Shown: positions 44,536 to 54,579, numbered from the stretch's first letter. The stretch is DNA of 64,000 nt from Rhizobiaceae bacterium (GCA_029233925.1 JARGOX010000002.1:360326-424325); one strand, 5' to 3'. Numbers and translations are program-made. The notes: generated from the sequence alone by a model not told the origin.

Positions 44536-45528
44536 ATGAAGCGTACACTCCTCAGCATTTTCGCACTGGCTGCGATGTCGGCAACCGCACTGGCCGCCGA
44601 TATCAAACCGGCGATCATCTATGATCTTGGCGGCAAGTTCGACAAGTCATTCAACGAATCGGCTTTCAACGGCGCTGAAAAATTCAAGACCGATACCGGC
44701 ATCGGCTATCGCGATTTTGAAATTCAGAACGATGCCCAGCGCGAACAGGCATTGCGCAAGTTTGCCCGCGACGGCAACAATCCCATCGTCATGGCCGGTT
44801 TTTCCTGGGCTGCAGCTCTTGAAAAGGTCGGCGCCGAGTTCCCGGACACTGATTTCGCCATTATCGACATGGTCGTAGACCTGCCGAATGTGCGCTCGGT
44901 CGTCTACAAGGAACAGGAAGGCTCCTATCTGGTCGGCGTGATGGCTGCCAAGAAGTCCACGACAGGCACAGTCAGCTTCGTCGGCGGCATGGATATTCCG
45001 CTGATCCGCAAATTTGCCTGTGGCTATGCCGGCGGTGTCAAGGAAACCAATCCGCAGGCAACCGTACTGCAAGCCATGACCGGCACGACACCGGACGCAT
45101 GGAATGACCCGGTCAAGGGCGGTGAAATTGCCAAGTCACAGATCGCACAGGGTTCCGATGTGGTCTATGCGGCAGCCGGCGGCACCGGCATCGGTGTTCT
45201 GCAGGCGGCTGCCGACGAAGGCAAGCTTAGCATCGGCGTGGATTCAAACCAGAACGGCATTCAGCCCGGCTCGGTTCTGACATCCATGCTCAAACGCGTT
45301 GACGTTGCCGTCTACAATGCATTCGACGATGCAAAGAACGACAAGTTCACCTACGGCTTCAACTCGCTGGGCCTCGCCGAAAGCGGTGTTGACTATGCCA
45401 TGGATGAAAACAACGCAGAGCTGGTCACTCCGGAAATCCTTGCGGCTGTCGAGCAGGCAAAGGCCGACATCATCGCCGGCAAGATCACCGTTCACGACTA
45501 TATGTCCGACGAAGCATGCCCCTATTGA
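44536..45528 (+). CDS. BMP-family ABC transporter substrate-binding protein
   Basis: A 330-residue periplasmic protein with a signal peptide of about 20 residues (ending ATALAA). The mature part begins IKPAIIYDLGGKFDKSFNES, the hallmark of the Bmp/Med/PnrA family that binds nucleosides. Other blocks are GFSWAAALEK and GGMDIPLIRKFACGYAGGVK. No permease or ATPase gene follows; a strong terminator stands 28 bases after the stop, so it is expressed alone and its membrane partners are elsewhere. Purine nucleoside uptake is the usual role. Confidence 0.92.
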   Translation: MKRTLLSIFALAAMSATALAADIKPAIIYDLGGKFDKSFNESAFNGAEKFKTDTGIGYRDFEIQNDAQREQALRKFARDGNNPIVMAGFSWAAALEKVGAEFPDTDFAIIDMVVDLPNVRSVVYKEQEGSYLVGVMAAKKSTTGTVSFVGGMDIPLIRKFACGYAGGVKETNPQATVLQAMTGTTPDAWNDPVKGGEIAKSQIAQGSDVVYAAAGGTGIGVLQAAADEGKLSIGVDSNQNGIQPGSVLTSMLKRVDVAVYNAFDDAKNDKFTYGFNSLGLAESGVDYAMDENNAELVTPEILAAVEQAKADIIAGKITVHDYMSDEACPY

Positions 45529-45556
45529 TCGGATAGGAATATCCATCTGAATTCAG

Positions 45557-45589
45557 AACCGCCGGGTGTCTCATCCGGCGGTTTTTTTT
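45557..45589 (+). terminator. Rho-independent terminator of the BMP-family gene
   Basis: A 9-bp GC-rich stem (AACCGCCGG / CCGGCGGTT) with a 9-base loop runs directly into a stretch of eight T. It is 28 bases after the stop codon of the binding-protein gene. Confidence 0.92.
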
Positions 45590-45919
45590 AGAGCGCTTCA
45601 TGACCAAATGGAATCATTTGACCGAATCGATTTTGGTTGCTGATTAGGCGGCTTGCGCGCGGTGGTGTTCTCCACCATAAGCGCAAGTCAACGCGAGCAG
45701 CGGGCAAAATCGATCGGCCCTCTCTTGCAAATGATTGCAACAGAACCCTTTCTTCAATGGGTGGGGAAAGCCGGCCCCCCATTCACTGGCAAGGCTACGT
45801 TGCGCCGCTTGCCCGATGCACCGCATCGCGCTGCGCGACGCGTCCAGTTAAGTAAACGAGGGGGCCGAGTGAACCGGCTTTCCGCCATCAAATGTTTCCA
45901 TTTGGTCATGAAACGCTCT
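45590..45919. repeat. 330-bp element bounded by 24-bp terminal inverted repeats (MITE-like)
   Basis: The left end (45590-45613) begins AGAGCGCTTCATGACCAAAT. The right end (45896-45919) is its reverse complement over 24 bases with a single mismatch. The interior of about 280 bases has no convincing gene. The left end touches the terminator T-run, and the right end reaches into the stop codon of yraN. The size and ends resemble a non-autonomous miniature transposable element or a large intergenic palindromic repeat. The right-end core TCATGAAACGCTCTAGAA recurs with one change at 54838-54855. No target-site duplication is obvious. Confidence 0.6.
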
Positions 45920-46283
45920 AGAAGGCGTCCGGAAAATGTTTTGGCCAGCGTCGTGGCATGACCACGACGATATCGCGGCGGATGGACAGGCGTGATGCAT
46001 TTTTTTGCCGCGCCAGCCAGAGATCACCGGCGGCTTCGATCCGCCGCGCGGCCGTGCCTGTCACGGCGTTTATCCCCGCGTCCTGGGTGCTGCGCGCCTT
46101 GACCTCGACCAGCGCGATCAGATCGCCCTTGCGGACAATCAGGTCAATCTCGCCCAATTTTGTCCGATAGCGCCGCGCGACAATCCGGTAACCCTTGAGG
46201 AGCAGCGCCGCAGCGGCCAGAAACTCGGCATAATGGCCGCGCCGCTGGGCCTTTTGCCGTGCCGGATCCGCCGGGCTCTTCAT
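45918..46283 (-). CDS. yraN: UPF0102/YraN-family nuclease-like protein
   Basis: About 121 residues from the ATG at 46283. The segments [40 protein letters not shown] and LVEVKARS give the E-x(n)-D-x(n)-E-x-K core of this PD-(D/E)xK-like family. It follows rsmI after 28 bases, the usual neighbour in many proteobacteria. Its exact function is unknown. The last codons lie against the right end of the inverted-repeat element. Confidence 0.9.
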   Translation of the reverse strand: MKSPADPARQKAQRRGHYAEFLAAAALLLKGYRIVARRYRTKLGEIDLIVRKGDLIALVEVKARSTQDAGINAVTGTAARRIEAAGDLWLARQKNASRLSIRRDIVVVMPRRWPKHFPDAF

Positions 46284-46311
46284 TTGCCGCCATCCCTGGC
46301 AGAGCCATCCG

Positions 46312-47196
46312 TCATAGGGCCTCATCCTTGATGGCCAGAAGCCTTTGATAAAGGTCGCGGCGCGGCAATCCGGTCTGTTTTGCTGCCTGCGTGGCCGCCT
46401 TGGCCGTCGGCATGGATTGCGCCAGTTCGCGCAACATCGCATCGGCATCATCGATGCTGACCACCTGCGGCTCGGGCGGCCCGATCGCCAGCACGATTTC
46501 GCCCTTCACCGTATCCTGATCGGCGTAATGGGCGGCGAGATCCCCAAGGCTGTCGCGGCGCACCTCCTCATAGAGTTTGGTCAGTTCACGGCAGACCGCA
46601 GCCGGACGCTCCGGCCCCAGAACCTCGGCGCAGGCGCGCAGGCAGTCCTTCAGGCGGCGGGGCGATTCAAAAAACAGAAGGGTTGCGGGCGTGCCGCGCA
46701 ATTGTGTCAGCCGGTCGCGTCGCGCCTTGTCACGCGATGGCAGGAAGCCGCCGAAGAAGAAACTGTCACTGGGCAGGCCGGAAGCCACCAGCGCCGCCAG
46801 CGGCGCCGAGGCGCCCGGGATGGGGATGACCCTGATGTTGGCGGCCAGCGCCAGCTCGACCAGCCGGAACCCCGGGTCGGAGACCAGCGGCGTGCCTGCA
46901 TCGCTCATCAGCGCGACGCTTCTGCCCTCCTTGAGGGCGGCGATCAGCTTTGGCCCGGCCTGTTCGGCATTGTGTTCGTGATAGGCGTGCGGCCGTGTTG
47001 CAATGGCATAGCGGTTCAAAAGAACCCGCGTCACCCGCGTATCCTCACAGGCCAGCACATCGGCCGAGGCCAGGGTTTCCAACGCTCTGAGCGTAATATC
47101 GGCCAGATTGCCGATGGGCGTGGCCACCAGATAGAGCGCCGGATCCAGCGGTCGTGCCGCAAGCTGGTGTGTGCCAATCTGAAAGGAAGCCTGCAT
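46312..47196 (-). CDS. rsmI: 16S rRNA (cytidine-1402-2'-O)-methyltransferase
   Basis: A 294-residue tetrapyrrole-methylase-fold protein. [20 protein letters not shown] opens the conserved domain, with ACEDTRVT and [12 protein letters not shown] as further RsmI blocks. It adds the 2'-O-methyl group at C1402 of 16S rRNA. It is divergent from the LpoA-like lipoprotein gene, and yraN follows, an arrangement shared by many proteobacteria. Confidence 0.95.
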   Translation of the reverse strand: MQASFQIGTHQLAARPLDPALYLVATPIGNLADITLRALETLASADVLACEDTRVTRVLLNRYAIATRPHAYHEHNAEQAGPKLIAALKEGRSVALMSDAGTPLVSDPGFRLVELALAANIRVIPIPGASAPLAALVASGLPSDSFFFGGFLPSRDKARRDRLTQLRGTPATLLFFESPRRLKDCLRACAEVLGPERPAAVCRELTKLYEEVRRDSLGDLAAHYADQDTVKGEIVLAIGPPEPQVVSIDDADAMLRELAQSMPTAKAATQAAKQTGLPRRDLYQRLLAIKDEAL

Positions 47197-47429
47197 GTTG
47201 TGTAACCAGTCGTGAATCGGGATGTGACCTTTATCCTAACGCAACAGGCGCGCAGGCACATCCATCAATTTTCCCAGTGGCCTCTTCAATCGAGGCGCAA
47301 ACCCAAAGGCTTCTGACTTGTCCAGACTTTACCTGCAGGCCATAAGGCAATATGTACGCCCAACAACAAAAGCCCGTGCGAGAGATTCGCGGGCAGTCAG
47401 GCCCGGTCGGGCATGGGGCACGACAGAAC

Positions 47430-48683
47430 ATGAAAAGCATATTTTCAGCACGCCTTTCCAGACACGCTACATCAAAACTCGGCTTTGGGACGCTGCTTGG
47501 CACAATGCTGTTGCTGTCGGCCTGTCAATCAGTCAATTACGGGTTGCCGCAGACCCAGACCACAAGCAATCCGGCCCCGGCCTTTGTCGAAACCAGCCTG
47601 GCGATCAAGACGGGCGTTGCCGAAGGTGAAGTGCTGGGCAGCGGCCAGACAAGGGTGGCCCTTTTGTTGCCGATGACAGCCACCGGCAATGTCACGGCCA
47701 TCGCAACCGAATATCGCAATGCGGCGGAACTGGCGATCCAGACGCGCGGCGAAAACACCATGGAACTTGTCATCAAGGATACCGGCGGAACGGCCGCCGG
47801 CGCCATTGCCCGTACGGAAGAAGCGGTGCGCGAGGGCGCTGCCATCATCCTGGGTCCGGTGTTTTCCGGCAGCGTGACCTCGGCTGCCTCGGTCGCCTCG
47901 CCCAACAACCGGATGATGATCGCATTTTCCTCCGATCCGGGCGCCGCCTCCGATGGCGTCTTTTTGATGTCGTTCCTGCCGGACCAGATTGTCGACCGCA
48001 CCGTGACCTATGCCGCCAGTATCGGCATGTCATCCATGGCGGCCATCCTGCCCAATGGCGCCTATGGTCTGCTGGTCGAGCGCCAGTTGCGGGAAACATT
48101 GGCGCAGCGCGGCGGCGAACTGACCGGGGTGGCGCGCTATGATTACAGCAATGATTCCATCGTTGCCGCCGTCAAGGAAATCCTGCCGGCGCTGGAAGAG
48201 GCCAATGCGATCTTCATTCCCGATGGTGGCACGGCGCCCATTGCCCTGGCGCGCGTTCTGCAAAGCGAAGGCGTCAATCTGCGCGAAAAGCGGCTGATCG
48301 GCACCGGCCAATGGCGTTCCTCCGACCTGACCTCGGCTTTTCTCCAGGGTGCGCTGTTTGCCGATATGGACCAGGCGGGCTTCGAGTCATTCAAAAACCG
48401 ATACCGGGAAAAATACGGCACCGCGCCCAGCGTCAATGGTGGCCTTGGCTATGACGCCGTCACCCTTGTCGCCGACCTGCTGGCCAGCGGCAACCCGCAA
48501 GCGCTGTCGCGCCGCAGCCTTGAAAATCCAACCGGGTTTCAGGGGGTCACCGGGCTGTTCCGGTTTCTGCCCGATGGCGGCACCCAGCGCGGGCTGGCCG
48601 TCTATCAGATCGTCGAAGGCCAGGCCAATGTGGTAGATTCGGCGCCGACCTATTTCGGCCCAACAACATCGGCACAATTTTAA
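47430..48683 (+). CDS. Penicillin-binding protein activator (LpoA C-terminal-like) lipoprotein
   Basis: About 417 residues from the ATG at 47430; an ATG at 47352 would add 26 residues before the signal. A lipoprotein signal ends in LLLSACQS, with the lipidated Cys. The rest is a periplasmic-binding-protein fold: TRVALLLPMTATGNVTAIAT, AAIILGPVFSGSVTSAASVA and GGLGYDAVTLVADLL, as in the C-terminal domain of LpoA. Likely an outer-membrane-anchored activator of peptidoglycan synthases. It is divergent from rsmI, the same pairing as in gammaproteobacteria. Confidence 0.88.
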   Translation: MKSIFSARLSRHATSKLGFGTLLGTMLLLSACQSVNYGLPQTQTTSNPAPAFVETSLAIKTGVAEGEVLGSGQTRVALLLPMTATGNVTAIATEYRNAAELAIQTRGENTMELVIKDTGGTAAGAIARTEEAVREGAAIILGPVFSGSVTSAASVASPNNRMMIAFSSDPGAASDGVFLMSFLPDQIVDRTVTYAASIGMSSMAAILPNGAYGLLVERQLRETLAQRGGELTGVARYDYSNDSIVAAVKEILPALEEANAIFIPDGGTAPIALARVLQSEGVNLREKRLIGTGQWRSSDLTSAFLQGALFADMDQAGFESFKNRYREKYGTAPSVNGGLGYDAVTLVADLLASGNPQALSRRSLENPTGFQGVTGLFRFLPDGGTQRGLAVYQIVEGQANVVDSAPTYFGPTTSAQF

Positions 48684-48691
48684 AGAGGTTT

Positions 48692-49288
48692 TCAGCTTCG
48701 CTTGACGGTTGCCAGTGCGCCTGAGAAAGCGCTGGCAAAACTTTCACGATCCTGCGGATTGAGAAAAGAGCCGATATCGGTGACGCGGCCCTGGCCACTG
48801 ACCTGCATTCCGGTGATGCCGATTTCGTCGTGCCGCGCCACTTCAAAGCGCGCCCAGAAGGGATTGAAACTGTAATCGTGCGTTTTGCCCGAAGGCGCCC
48901 GTTTGGTGATTTTCAGATCGGTACGCGAAATGCGCACATATTCACAGGCGCGCGCTGAGCGGTAATTGAGCCAGAACGCCCCGAAAAGCAGGGCGAGATC
49001 AAGGCCGAAAAAGCCGACCACCGGCCAGGCGCCCGCCGCCAGAAACACCACGCCATGCACCAGGGTAATGGTGCTGATGATGCCCATGACGATGACAAAG
49101 CCTTGCCGACCGAGAGACCGGTAGGGTGTCAATTGCGCCTCAAAAACCGCCCTGTCATTGCCCGCGTCCTGCCAGTCCCGGTCGTGGCAGCCGTGCGAAG
49201 TCAAATCTGTGGGCCGCGTTGAAGCAGGATCGCCCTTTGGTGCATTGCCTTGGGGTGCATTGCCTTGGGGTGCATTGCCTTGTGTCAT
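48692..49288 (-). CDS. DUF2244 membrane protein
   Basis: About 198 residues from the ATG at 49288. Residues 1-20 are made of a repeated QGNAP unit from a 15-bp DNA repeat. Two hydrophobic segments (about 65-85 and 88-108) form a hairpin, and the C-terminal part (VRISRTDLKITKRAP, FNPFWARFEV, GSFLNPQDRESFA) matches the DUF2244 family. Function unknown. It is divergent from nth, with only 22 bases between the two start codons, and convergent with the lipoprotein gene. Confidence 0.85.
   Translation of the reverse strand: MTQGNAPQGNAPQGNAPKGDPASTRPTDLTSHGCHDRDWQDAGNDRAVFEAQLTPYRSLGRQGFVIVMGIISTITLVHGVVFLAAGAWPVVGFFGLDLALLFGAFWLNYRSARACEYVRISRTDLKITKRAPSGKTHDYSFNPFWARFEVARHDEIGITGMQVSGQGRVTDIGSFLNPQDRESFASAFSGALATVKRS
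49241..49285. repeat. Three tandem 15-bp units at the N-terminus of the DUF2244 gene
   Basis: TGCATTGCCTTGGGG occurs three times in a row; the third copy has two changes at its end. On the minus strand it encodes repeated QGNAP. Repeats of this kind change copy number easily, so the N-terminus may vary between strains. Confidence 0.85.
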
Positions 49289-49310
49289 GATCACAGAATA
49301 TAGAAAGACG

Positions 49311-50051
49311 ATGGCAAAAACAAAATTGAAATCCGCGACAGATTCGCCGAAACGACCGGCAAAAAGCAAAAGACTGCCCAGAAGCGCCTATTCGCGCGAC
49401 GAGATCGCCGAAATTTTTCGGCGTTTCTCGGTTCAGCGCCCCGAGCCCAAGGGCGAGCTTGAACACGTCAATGCCTATACATTGCTGGTTGCCGTGGTCC
49501 TGTCGGCGCAGGCGACCGATATCGGCGTCAACAAGGCGACCCGGGCGCTCTTTGCGCGCGCCGATACGCCGCAAAAGATGCTGGATCTGGGAGAAGATGC
49601 GGTGCGCGAACATATCCGCACCATCGGGCTTTTTCGCAACAAGGCGAAAAATGTCATCTTGCTGTCAAGGGCGCTGATTGATCATTTTGATGGCGCGGTT
49701 CCGCCCGACCGTGATGCATTGGTCACCCTGCCAGGTGTCGGTCGCAAGACGGCCAATGTGGTTTTGAGCATGGCCTTCGGACAACCGACCATGGCGGTGG
49801 ACACCCATATATTCCGTCTTGCCAACCGCATGGGGCTGGCTCCCGGCAAGAATGTCGACGAGGTGGAGGCCAATCTGCTGCGGGTGATCCCGAAACAATA
49901 TCTGTTTCACGCCCATCACTGGCTCATCCTGCATGGCCGCTATGTGTGCAAGGCCCGCAAGCCCGCTTGCGAAATTTGCGTGCTGGCCGATATCTGCAAA
50001 TCAAAGGAAAAGACCTGCGATATTCCCGCGCCACTGGTGCCGCTCGGATAG
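49311..50051 (+). CDS. nth: Endonuclease III
   Basis: About 246 residues from the ATG at 49311, with AGAAAGA upstream; an ATG at 49287 is possible. The helix-hairpin-helix and catalytic region read TLPGVGRKTANVVLSMAFG followed by VDTHIFRLANRMGL, with the catalytic Lys and Asp. The C-terminal 4Fe-4S cluster cysteines follow the C-x6-C-x2-C-x5-C spacing (CKARKPACEICVLADICKSK region). Base-excision repair enzyme for oxidised pyrimidines. The Lys-rich N-terminal 30 residues are an extension common in related bacteria. Confidence 0.95.
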   Translation: MAKTKLKSATDSPKRPAKSKRLPRSAYSRDEIAEIFRRFSVQRPEPKGELEHVNAYTLLVAVVLSAQATDIGVNKATRALFARADTPQKMLDLGEDAVREHIRTIGLFRNKAKNVILLSRALIDHFDGAVPPDRDALVTLPGVGRKTANVVLSMAFGQPTMAVDTHIFRLANRMGLAPGKNVDEVEANLLRVIPKQYLFHAHHWLILHGRYVCKARKPACEICVLADICKSKEKTCDIPAPLVPLG

Positions 50052-50065
50052 TTTCGATCGCGTCG

Positions 50066-50782
50066 TCAATTCAAAGGAAATTCCGGGTCACGCTGCGACA
50101 GCAACTTGTGCAGATGTACCATCATTCCTGCCGCGAAAAGCGGCGTCAGAAGGTTGAGCAGCGGTATCGACAGAAAACCGGCAATGATCAGACCAGCGAG
50201 GAATATTTTGGCACTGTGTTTGGAGCGCATGTGGCGGACATCGTCCGGGCTGCGATAGCGCAGAGCGGCAAATTCAAAGAACTCGCGGCCGAACAGATAG
50301 CCATTGACCAGCAGGAAGGCGACAATATTGACCCCGGGAATGAACAGGAGCAGCAGCGCAAATATATTGCCGACGATGACCACGCCGAGAAATTTCAGCG
50401 TATAGACCATGGCCTGGCCTATGGGCAGCGCTGTGCCGGGGCGATCTCCCGGATAGTCGCGCTGCTCGATGACTTCGGCAACATCGTCGAGAAAAAATCC
50501 GGCAACGATGGTGGTCACCGGCGCAATCATCAGTGCGAGCCCTGCGGCCAGTCCGAAACTGGCAATAATGCCGAAGACAAACCCAAGCCAACCGGCCCAT
50601 TCGGGAATGCCCGGAATGAGAGCATCAAGCCAGGGCAGCGCATAGGCGATGAAACCGTTGCGCAGCAGAAACCACAGGCCGACAAGCAAAAGCAATGTCA
50701 GGCCGAGGATTTTCCAGAAGGCGGAGCGGGTTTCGGGCGCGAAAAGATTGCGACCGGCAAGACGGGCAGCTTCAATGATCAT
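50066..50782 (-). CDS. EI24/CysZ-like membrane protein
   Basis: About 238 residues from the ATG at 50782. Four or more hydrophobic segments are visible, with the family blocks LMIAPVTTIVAGFFLDDVAE, FIPGVNIVAFLLVNGYLFGR and EFFEFAALRYR. This is the EI24 domain found in the sulfate permease CysZ and in proteins of unknown function. Sulfate transport is therefore possible but not certain, since no cysteine-biosynthesis gene lies nearby. It is convergent with nth. Confidence 0.85.
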   Translation of the reverse strand: MIIEAARLAGRNLFAPETRSAFWKILGLTLLLLVGLWFLLRNGFIAYALPWLDALIPGIPEWAGWLGFVFGIIASFGLAAGLALMIAPVTTIVAGFFLDDVAEVIEQRDYPGDRPGTALPIGQAMVYTLKFLGVVIVGNIFALLLLFIPGVNIVAFLLVNGYLFGREFFEFAALRYRSPDDVRHMRSKHSAKIFLAGLIIAGFLSIPLLNLLTPLFAAGMMVHLHKLLSQRDPEFPLN

Positions 50783-50954
50783 GGATGTGTTCCGGTTGGA
50801 GCATGGAATGCAGATAGTGATCACGCGGGCATATTCAACGCGGCGTGAAAATTTAAACGGCAGAACCGGACTTTACACGATCCGAAGGTTCCATTTGACG
50901 ACAATCCGCTGTAGGACGCTTCTGTCATTAAAAGCTGCCGGAGCCCGCTGCCCC

Positions 50955-51953
50955 ATGAACGATCTGGATGTTCTTTGCATTGGCAATGCCATTGTCGACA
51001 TTATCGCCCGGTGTGAAGAAAATTTCCTCATCGATAACAAGATCACCAAAGCCGCGATGAATCTGATCGACGCCGAACGGGCCGAATTGCTCTATTCGCG
51101 CATGGGACCGGCCATTGAGGCCTCCGGTGGCAGCGCCGGCAATACGGCAGCTGGGATCGCCAGCCTTGGCGGACAGGCAGCATTTTTCGGCAAGGTGGCC
51201 AGCGATCAGCTGGGCGGTATTTACGCCCATGACATCAGGGCACAGGGTGTGGTGTTCCAGACGGAACCGCTGGAAAAACATCCGCCAACCGCCCGCTCGA
51301 TGATCTTTGTCACGCCCGACGGCGAACGCTCGATGAACACCTATCTGGGCGCCTGCGTGGAGCTTGGCCCGGAAGATGTTGACGCCGCTATCGTCGCCGC
51401 ATCGAAGGTGACCTATTTCGAGGGCTATCTGTGGGACCCGCCAAGGGCCAAGGAAGCCATCCGCAATTGCGCCGCCATCGCCCATGAGCATGGCCGGGAA
51501 GTCTCGATGACCCTTTCCGATCCATTTTGCGTGGATCGCTACCGGGAGGAATTTCTCGAACTGATGCGCAGCGGCACGGTCGACATCGTCTTTTCCAACG
51601 AACACGAAGTCATGTCTTTGTATCAGACGGCCTCGCTTGAAACGGCGGTTGACGCGCTGGAGGCCGATTGCAAACTGGCCATCATTACTCTTGGCGAACG
51701 CGGCTCCATTGTCGCACGCAAGGGCGAACGGGTATCGGTTTCAGCCATCGAGATCAATGAACTGGTCGATACGACCGGTGCCGGCGATCTTTATGCATCG
51801 GGGTTTCTCTACGGCTACACCAATGGCCACACGCTGGAAAGCTGCGCCCGGCTGGGCAGTCTGGCAGCCGGTCTGGTCATCCAGCAGATCGGACCACGCC
51901 CCAATCTTTCGCTCAAGCAGGCCGGGATCGACAGTGGATTGATTAAAACCTGA
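50955..51953 (+). CDS. PfkB-family carbohydrate kinase, adenosine kinase-like
   Basis: About 332 residues from the ATG at 50955. The N-terminal block VLCIGNAIVDIIARCEENFL and GGSAGNTAAGIASLGG are those of the adenosine kinase branch of the PfkB family. The catalytic Asp and anion hole are in DTTGAGDLYASGFLYGY near the C-terminus. Rhizobial genomes usually carry one such gene, annotated as adenosine kinase. It phosphorylates a sugar or nucleoside hydroxyl with ATP. It stands alone between the CysZ-like gene and the convergent TRIC-like gene. Confidence 0.9.
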   Translation: MNDLDVLCIGNAIVDIIARCEENFLIDNKITKAAMNLIDAERAELLYSRMGPAIEASGGSAGNTAAGIASLGGQAAFFGKVASDQLGGIYAHDIRAQGVVFQTEPLEKHPPTARSMIFVTPDGERSMNTYLGACVELGPEDVDAAIVAASKVTYFEGYLWDPPRAKEAIRNCAAIAHEHGREVSMTLSDPFCVDRYREEFLELMRSGTVDIVFSNEHEVMSLYQTASLETAVDALEADCKLAIITLGERGSIVARKGERVSVSAIEINELVDTTGAGDLYASGFLYGYTNGHTLESCARLGSLAAGLVIQQIGPRPNLSLKQAGIDSGLIKT

Positions 51954-51970
51954 GTGCCTGTCTCGGCAGG

Positions 51971-52606
51971 CTACATGACATCTTCCGGCGGACGGCCCGG
52001 CGCGCTCTTGTAGGAGGGCATGGTCCAGCCATAGCGCAGGGCGCCACCGCGGGTGACGAAGGCCACGGCAAAGGCAATGCCAGAGGCCACATTGGCATCA
52101 AGGCCGAGCCGCATGGCCAGGACATAGGCTGAGGACCCCAAAAGTGCCGCCGTGACATAGATTTCACGACGCATCAGCACCGAGGGTTCGCTGGACAGCA
52201 TATCGCGCAGAATTCCGCCGAAGGTTGATGTCAAAATGCCGGTGACAATGGCGATGACCGCTGAACCGGTGGCTGTCAGGCCGGTTGCCGCACCCATGAC
52301 GCAAAAACCCGCCAGGCCTGCCGCATCCAGCCACAACAGCAGACGGTAGCGCGATTCCAACCGGTGAGCGGTGAAAAAGATGATGACGGCCACCGAGGAA
52401 CAGATCAGGATATAGACATGCTCGCGCACCCAGAAGACCGGGGTCAGCCCGAGAATGAGATCACGCAAGGTTCCGCCGCCAATACCGGTCAGGCAGGCCA
52501 GAAACAGAAAACCGATGAGGTCCAGTTGCTTGCGCGAGGCGGCAAGCGCGCCGGTCGCGGCAAATACCGCAACGCCCACATGGTCCAGCCAGTCCAATAT
52601 TGTCAC
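51971..52606 (-). CDS. Trimeric intracellular cation channel (TRIC/UPF0126)-family protein
   Basis: A 211-residue membrane protein with about seven hydrophobic segments in two related halves. Each half has a glycine-rich re-entrant motif, GIGGGTLRDLILG and TFGGILRDMLSSEP, which is the mark of the UPF0126/TRIC family. Homologues are cation channels or, in some cases, glycine-related transport proteins. It is convergent with the adenosine-kinase-like gene and on the same strand as grpE, with about 100 bases between. Confidence 0.9.
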   Translation of the reverse strand: MTILDWLDHVGVAVFAATGALAASRKQLDLIGFLFLACLTGIGGGTLRDLILGLTPVFWVREHVYILICSSVAVIIFFTAHRLESRYRLLLWLDAAGLAGFCVMGAATGLTATGSAVIAIVTGILTSTFGGILRDMLSSEPSVLMRREIYVTAALLGSSAYVLAMRLGLDANVASGIAFAVAFVTRGGALRYGWTMPSYKSAPGRPPEDVM

Positions 52607-52703
52607 AGTGGATCAACCCGTTCATGCCCGCCCGGTGCGGACATTCAAGCCCGCACCATGCGATGATGGAGCCGCGCAGGCAAGCCCGCGCAGCGAAGAC
52701 GGA

Positions 52704-53360
52704 TCAATCCGCCTGTTCGTCCTGTGGTTCGGCTGATGCATTGGCACCGGCTTTGGCGCCCCCCTTGGCAACGCCAACCATGGCCGGGCGCAAGACCCGA
52801 TCGCCGATGACAAAACCATCCTGGACCACTTCCACAACCGTGTTGTTGGGAACATCCGGATTGGGAACCTCGAACATGGCCTGATGAAAATTGGGATCAA
52901 ATTTCTCACCGCTGGGCGAGAGTTTTTTGACGCCATGGCGCTCCAGCGTCGACAGCATCGAGCGTTCGGTCATTTCGACACCCTCGATCAGTGCATTCAG
53001 ACCGGCATCAGCGCCTTCGCGTGTCTCGTCCGGAATGGCGTCAAGCGCACGGCGCAGATTGTCGGAAACCGCCAGCATGTCGCGGGCAAAATTGGACACC
53101 GAATAGGATTTCGCATCGCGCACTTCACGCGCCGTGCGACGACGCAGATTGTCCATCTCGGCGGCAAGGCGCAGATATTTGTCCTTCATCTCATCACGCT
53201 CCTCGATCAGCTGATCGAGCGGCGACAGGTCATCTTCGGGCTGTTCATTCACCTCACCGGCAAATGCACCGGACATGGTCTCTGAATGGGTTGCTTCACC
53301 ATCAACAGTCTTTGCTGCGGGCTCTTCGTCAACACCGCGTTTATTTGTGTCATCGGTCAT
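52704..53360 (-). CDS. grpE: Nucleotide exchange factor GrpE
   Basis: A 218-residue protein. The long N-terminal helix ([20 protein letters not shown]) leads to the beta domain with [19 protein letters not shown] and [19 protein letters not shown], the standard GrpE end. The C-terminal extension is Ala-rich. It releases ADP from DnaK. It follows hrcA on the same strand after about 140 bases, the usual pairing in alphaproteobacteria. Confidence 0.96.
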   Translation of the reverse strand: MTDDTNKRGVDEEPAAKTVDGEATHSETMSGAFAGEVNEQPEDDLSPLDQLIEERDEMKDKYLRLAAEMDNLRRRTAREVRDAKSYSVSNFARDMLAVSDNLRRALDAIPDETREGADAGLNALIEGVEMTERSMLSTLERHGVKKLSPSGEKFDPNFHQAMFEVPNPDVPNNTVVEVVQDGFVIGDRVLRPAMVGVAKGGAKAGANASAEPQDEQAD

Positions 53361-53502
53361 GACGCGACATTTCCTTCACACTGATTTTGAGTTGTTGCAC
53401 CGCATATCGAGGTTTCAGCGGGAAAAATCAAGGGCAGAGCGCGTCATTGGTGCCATTGACCATTCAGCGCACCGCCATTGCGCCCTTCTTATAAAAAATC
53501 CG

Positions 53503-54579
53503 CTAGCGGATCATCCGCGAAACCATCTGTGCGGTATAGTCCACCATGGGAACGATACGGGCGTAATTCAGGCGGGTGGGACCAATGACACCAACAGCAC
53601 CGATAACGCGTTCCTCGCTGTCGCGATAGGGCGCGACGATCAGCGATGAGCCGGACAGGGAAAACAGCTTGTTTTCCGAACCGATGAAAATGCGCACGCC
53701 GGAACCGGATTCGGCCAGTTCAAGCAATTCGATCAGACCATCCTTCTTTTCCAGATCATCAAACAGCAGTCGAAGGCGCTCGATTTCCTCCACATCCGAC
53801 AGGGAATCCAGCAGATTGGCGCGGCCGCGCACGATCAGCCGTGCGGGCTGGTCCTCGGCGGCTCCCGACCAGATGGCGACGCCGCGTTCCACCAGCGCCT
53901 GGGAGAGAACATCAAGCTCCTGGCTGATCGCCGTCTTGAGCCGCTCCAGATCGCCCCGCAACTCATCCAGCGTGTGGCCGGCCAGATGGGCATTGAGAAA
54001 ATTGGCCGCCTCGGTCAATTGCGACGCGGTCACCCCGACGGGCAGATCGATAATGCGATTTTCGACCTGGTCGTTTTCTCCCACCAGAACAACCAGGGCA
54101 CGGGTCGGCTCCAGCCGTACAAACTCGATATGTTTGACAACAGCATCATTCTTGTTGGTGATGACGAGGCCGGCTCCGCGCGACAGGCCCGAAAGCAGCT
54201 GGCTGGCCTCGGTCAGAAGGCTTTCCACCGACTTGTTGCGCTCGACACCGCTGACCTGCCGTTCGATCAGCGAGCGCTCGTCGCTCGACAGATCACCCGA
54301 TTCCATGAAGGCATCAACAAAGAAGCGCAAGCCGCGCTGGGTGGGCAGCCGACCGGCGCTGATATGGGGCGCATAGATGAGGCCCAGTTCCTCCAGATCG
54401 CTCATCACATTGCGAACCGATGCCGGAGACAGGGCCATGGGCAGGATACGCGACAGATTGCGCGAACCGACCGGATCACCCGAATCCAGATAGAGTTCCA
54501 CAATCCGGCGGAATATTTCTCCCGTCCGTTCATCAAGTCCGGCTGCCTGCGCGGATTCCAGAGGTGATCGACTGCTCAT
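53503..54579 (-). CDS. hrcA: Heat-inducible transcription repressor HrcA
   Basis: About 358 residues from the ATG at 54579. The N-terminal winged helix contains [20 protein letters not shown] and [20 protein letters not shown]; the C-terminal GAF-like part has [20 protein letters not shown]. HrcA represses groE or dnaK operons through CIRCE sites. No CIRCE palindrome (TTAGCACTC type) is seen upstream of hrcA or grpE here, so its targets are elsewhere. Confidence 0.96.
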   Translation of the reverse strand: MSSRSPLESAQAAGLDERTGEIFRRIVELYLDSGDPVGSRNLSRILPMALSPASVRNVMSDLEELGLIYAPHISAGRLPTQRGLRFFVDAFMESGDLSSDERSLIERQVSGVERNKSVESLLTEASQLLSGLSRGAGLVITNKNDAVVKHIEFVRLEPTRALVVLVGENDQVENRIIDLPVGVTASQLTEAANFLNAHLAGHTLDELRGDLERLKTAISQELDVLSQALVERGVAIWSGAAEDQPARLIVRGRANLLDSLSDVEEIERLRLLFDDLEKKDGLIELLELAESGSGVRIFIGSENKLFSLSGSSLIVAPYRDSEERVIGAVGVIGPTRLNYARIVPMVDYTAQMVSRMIR

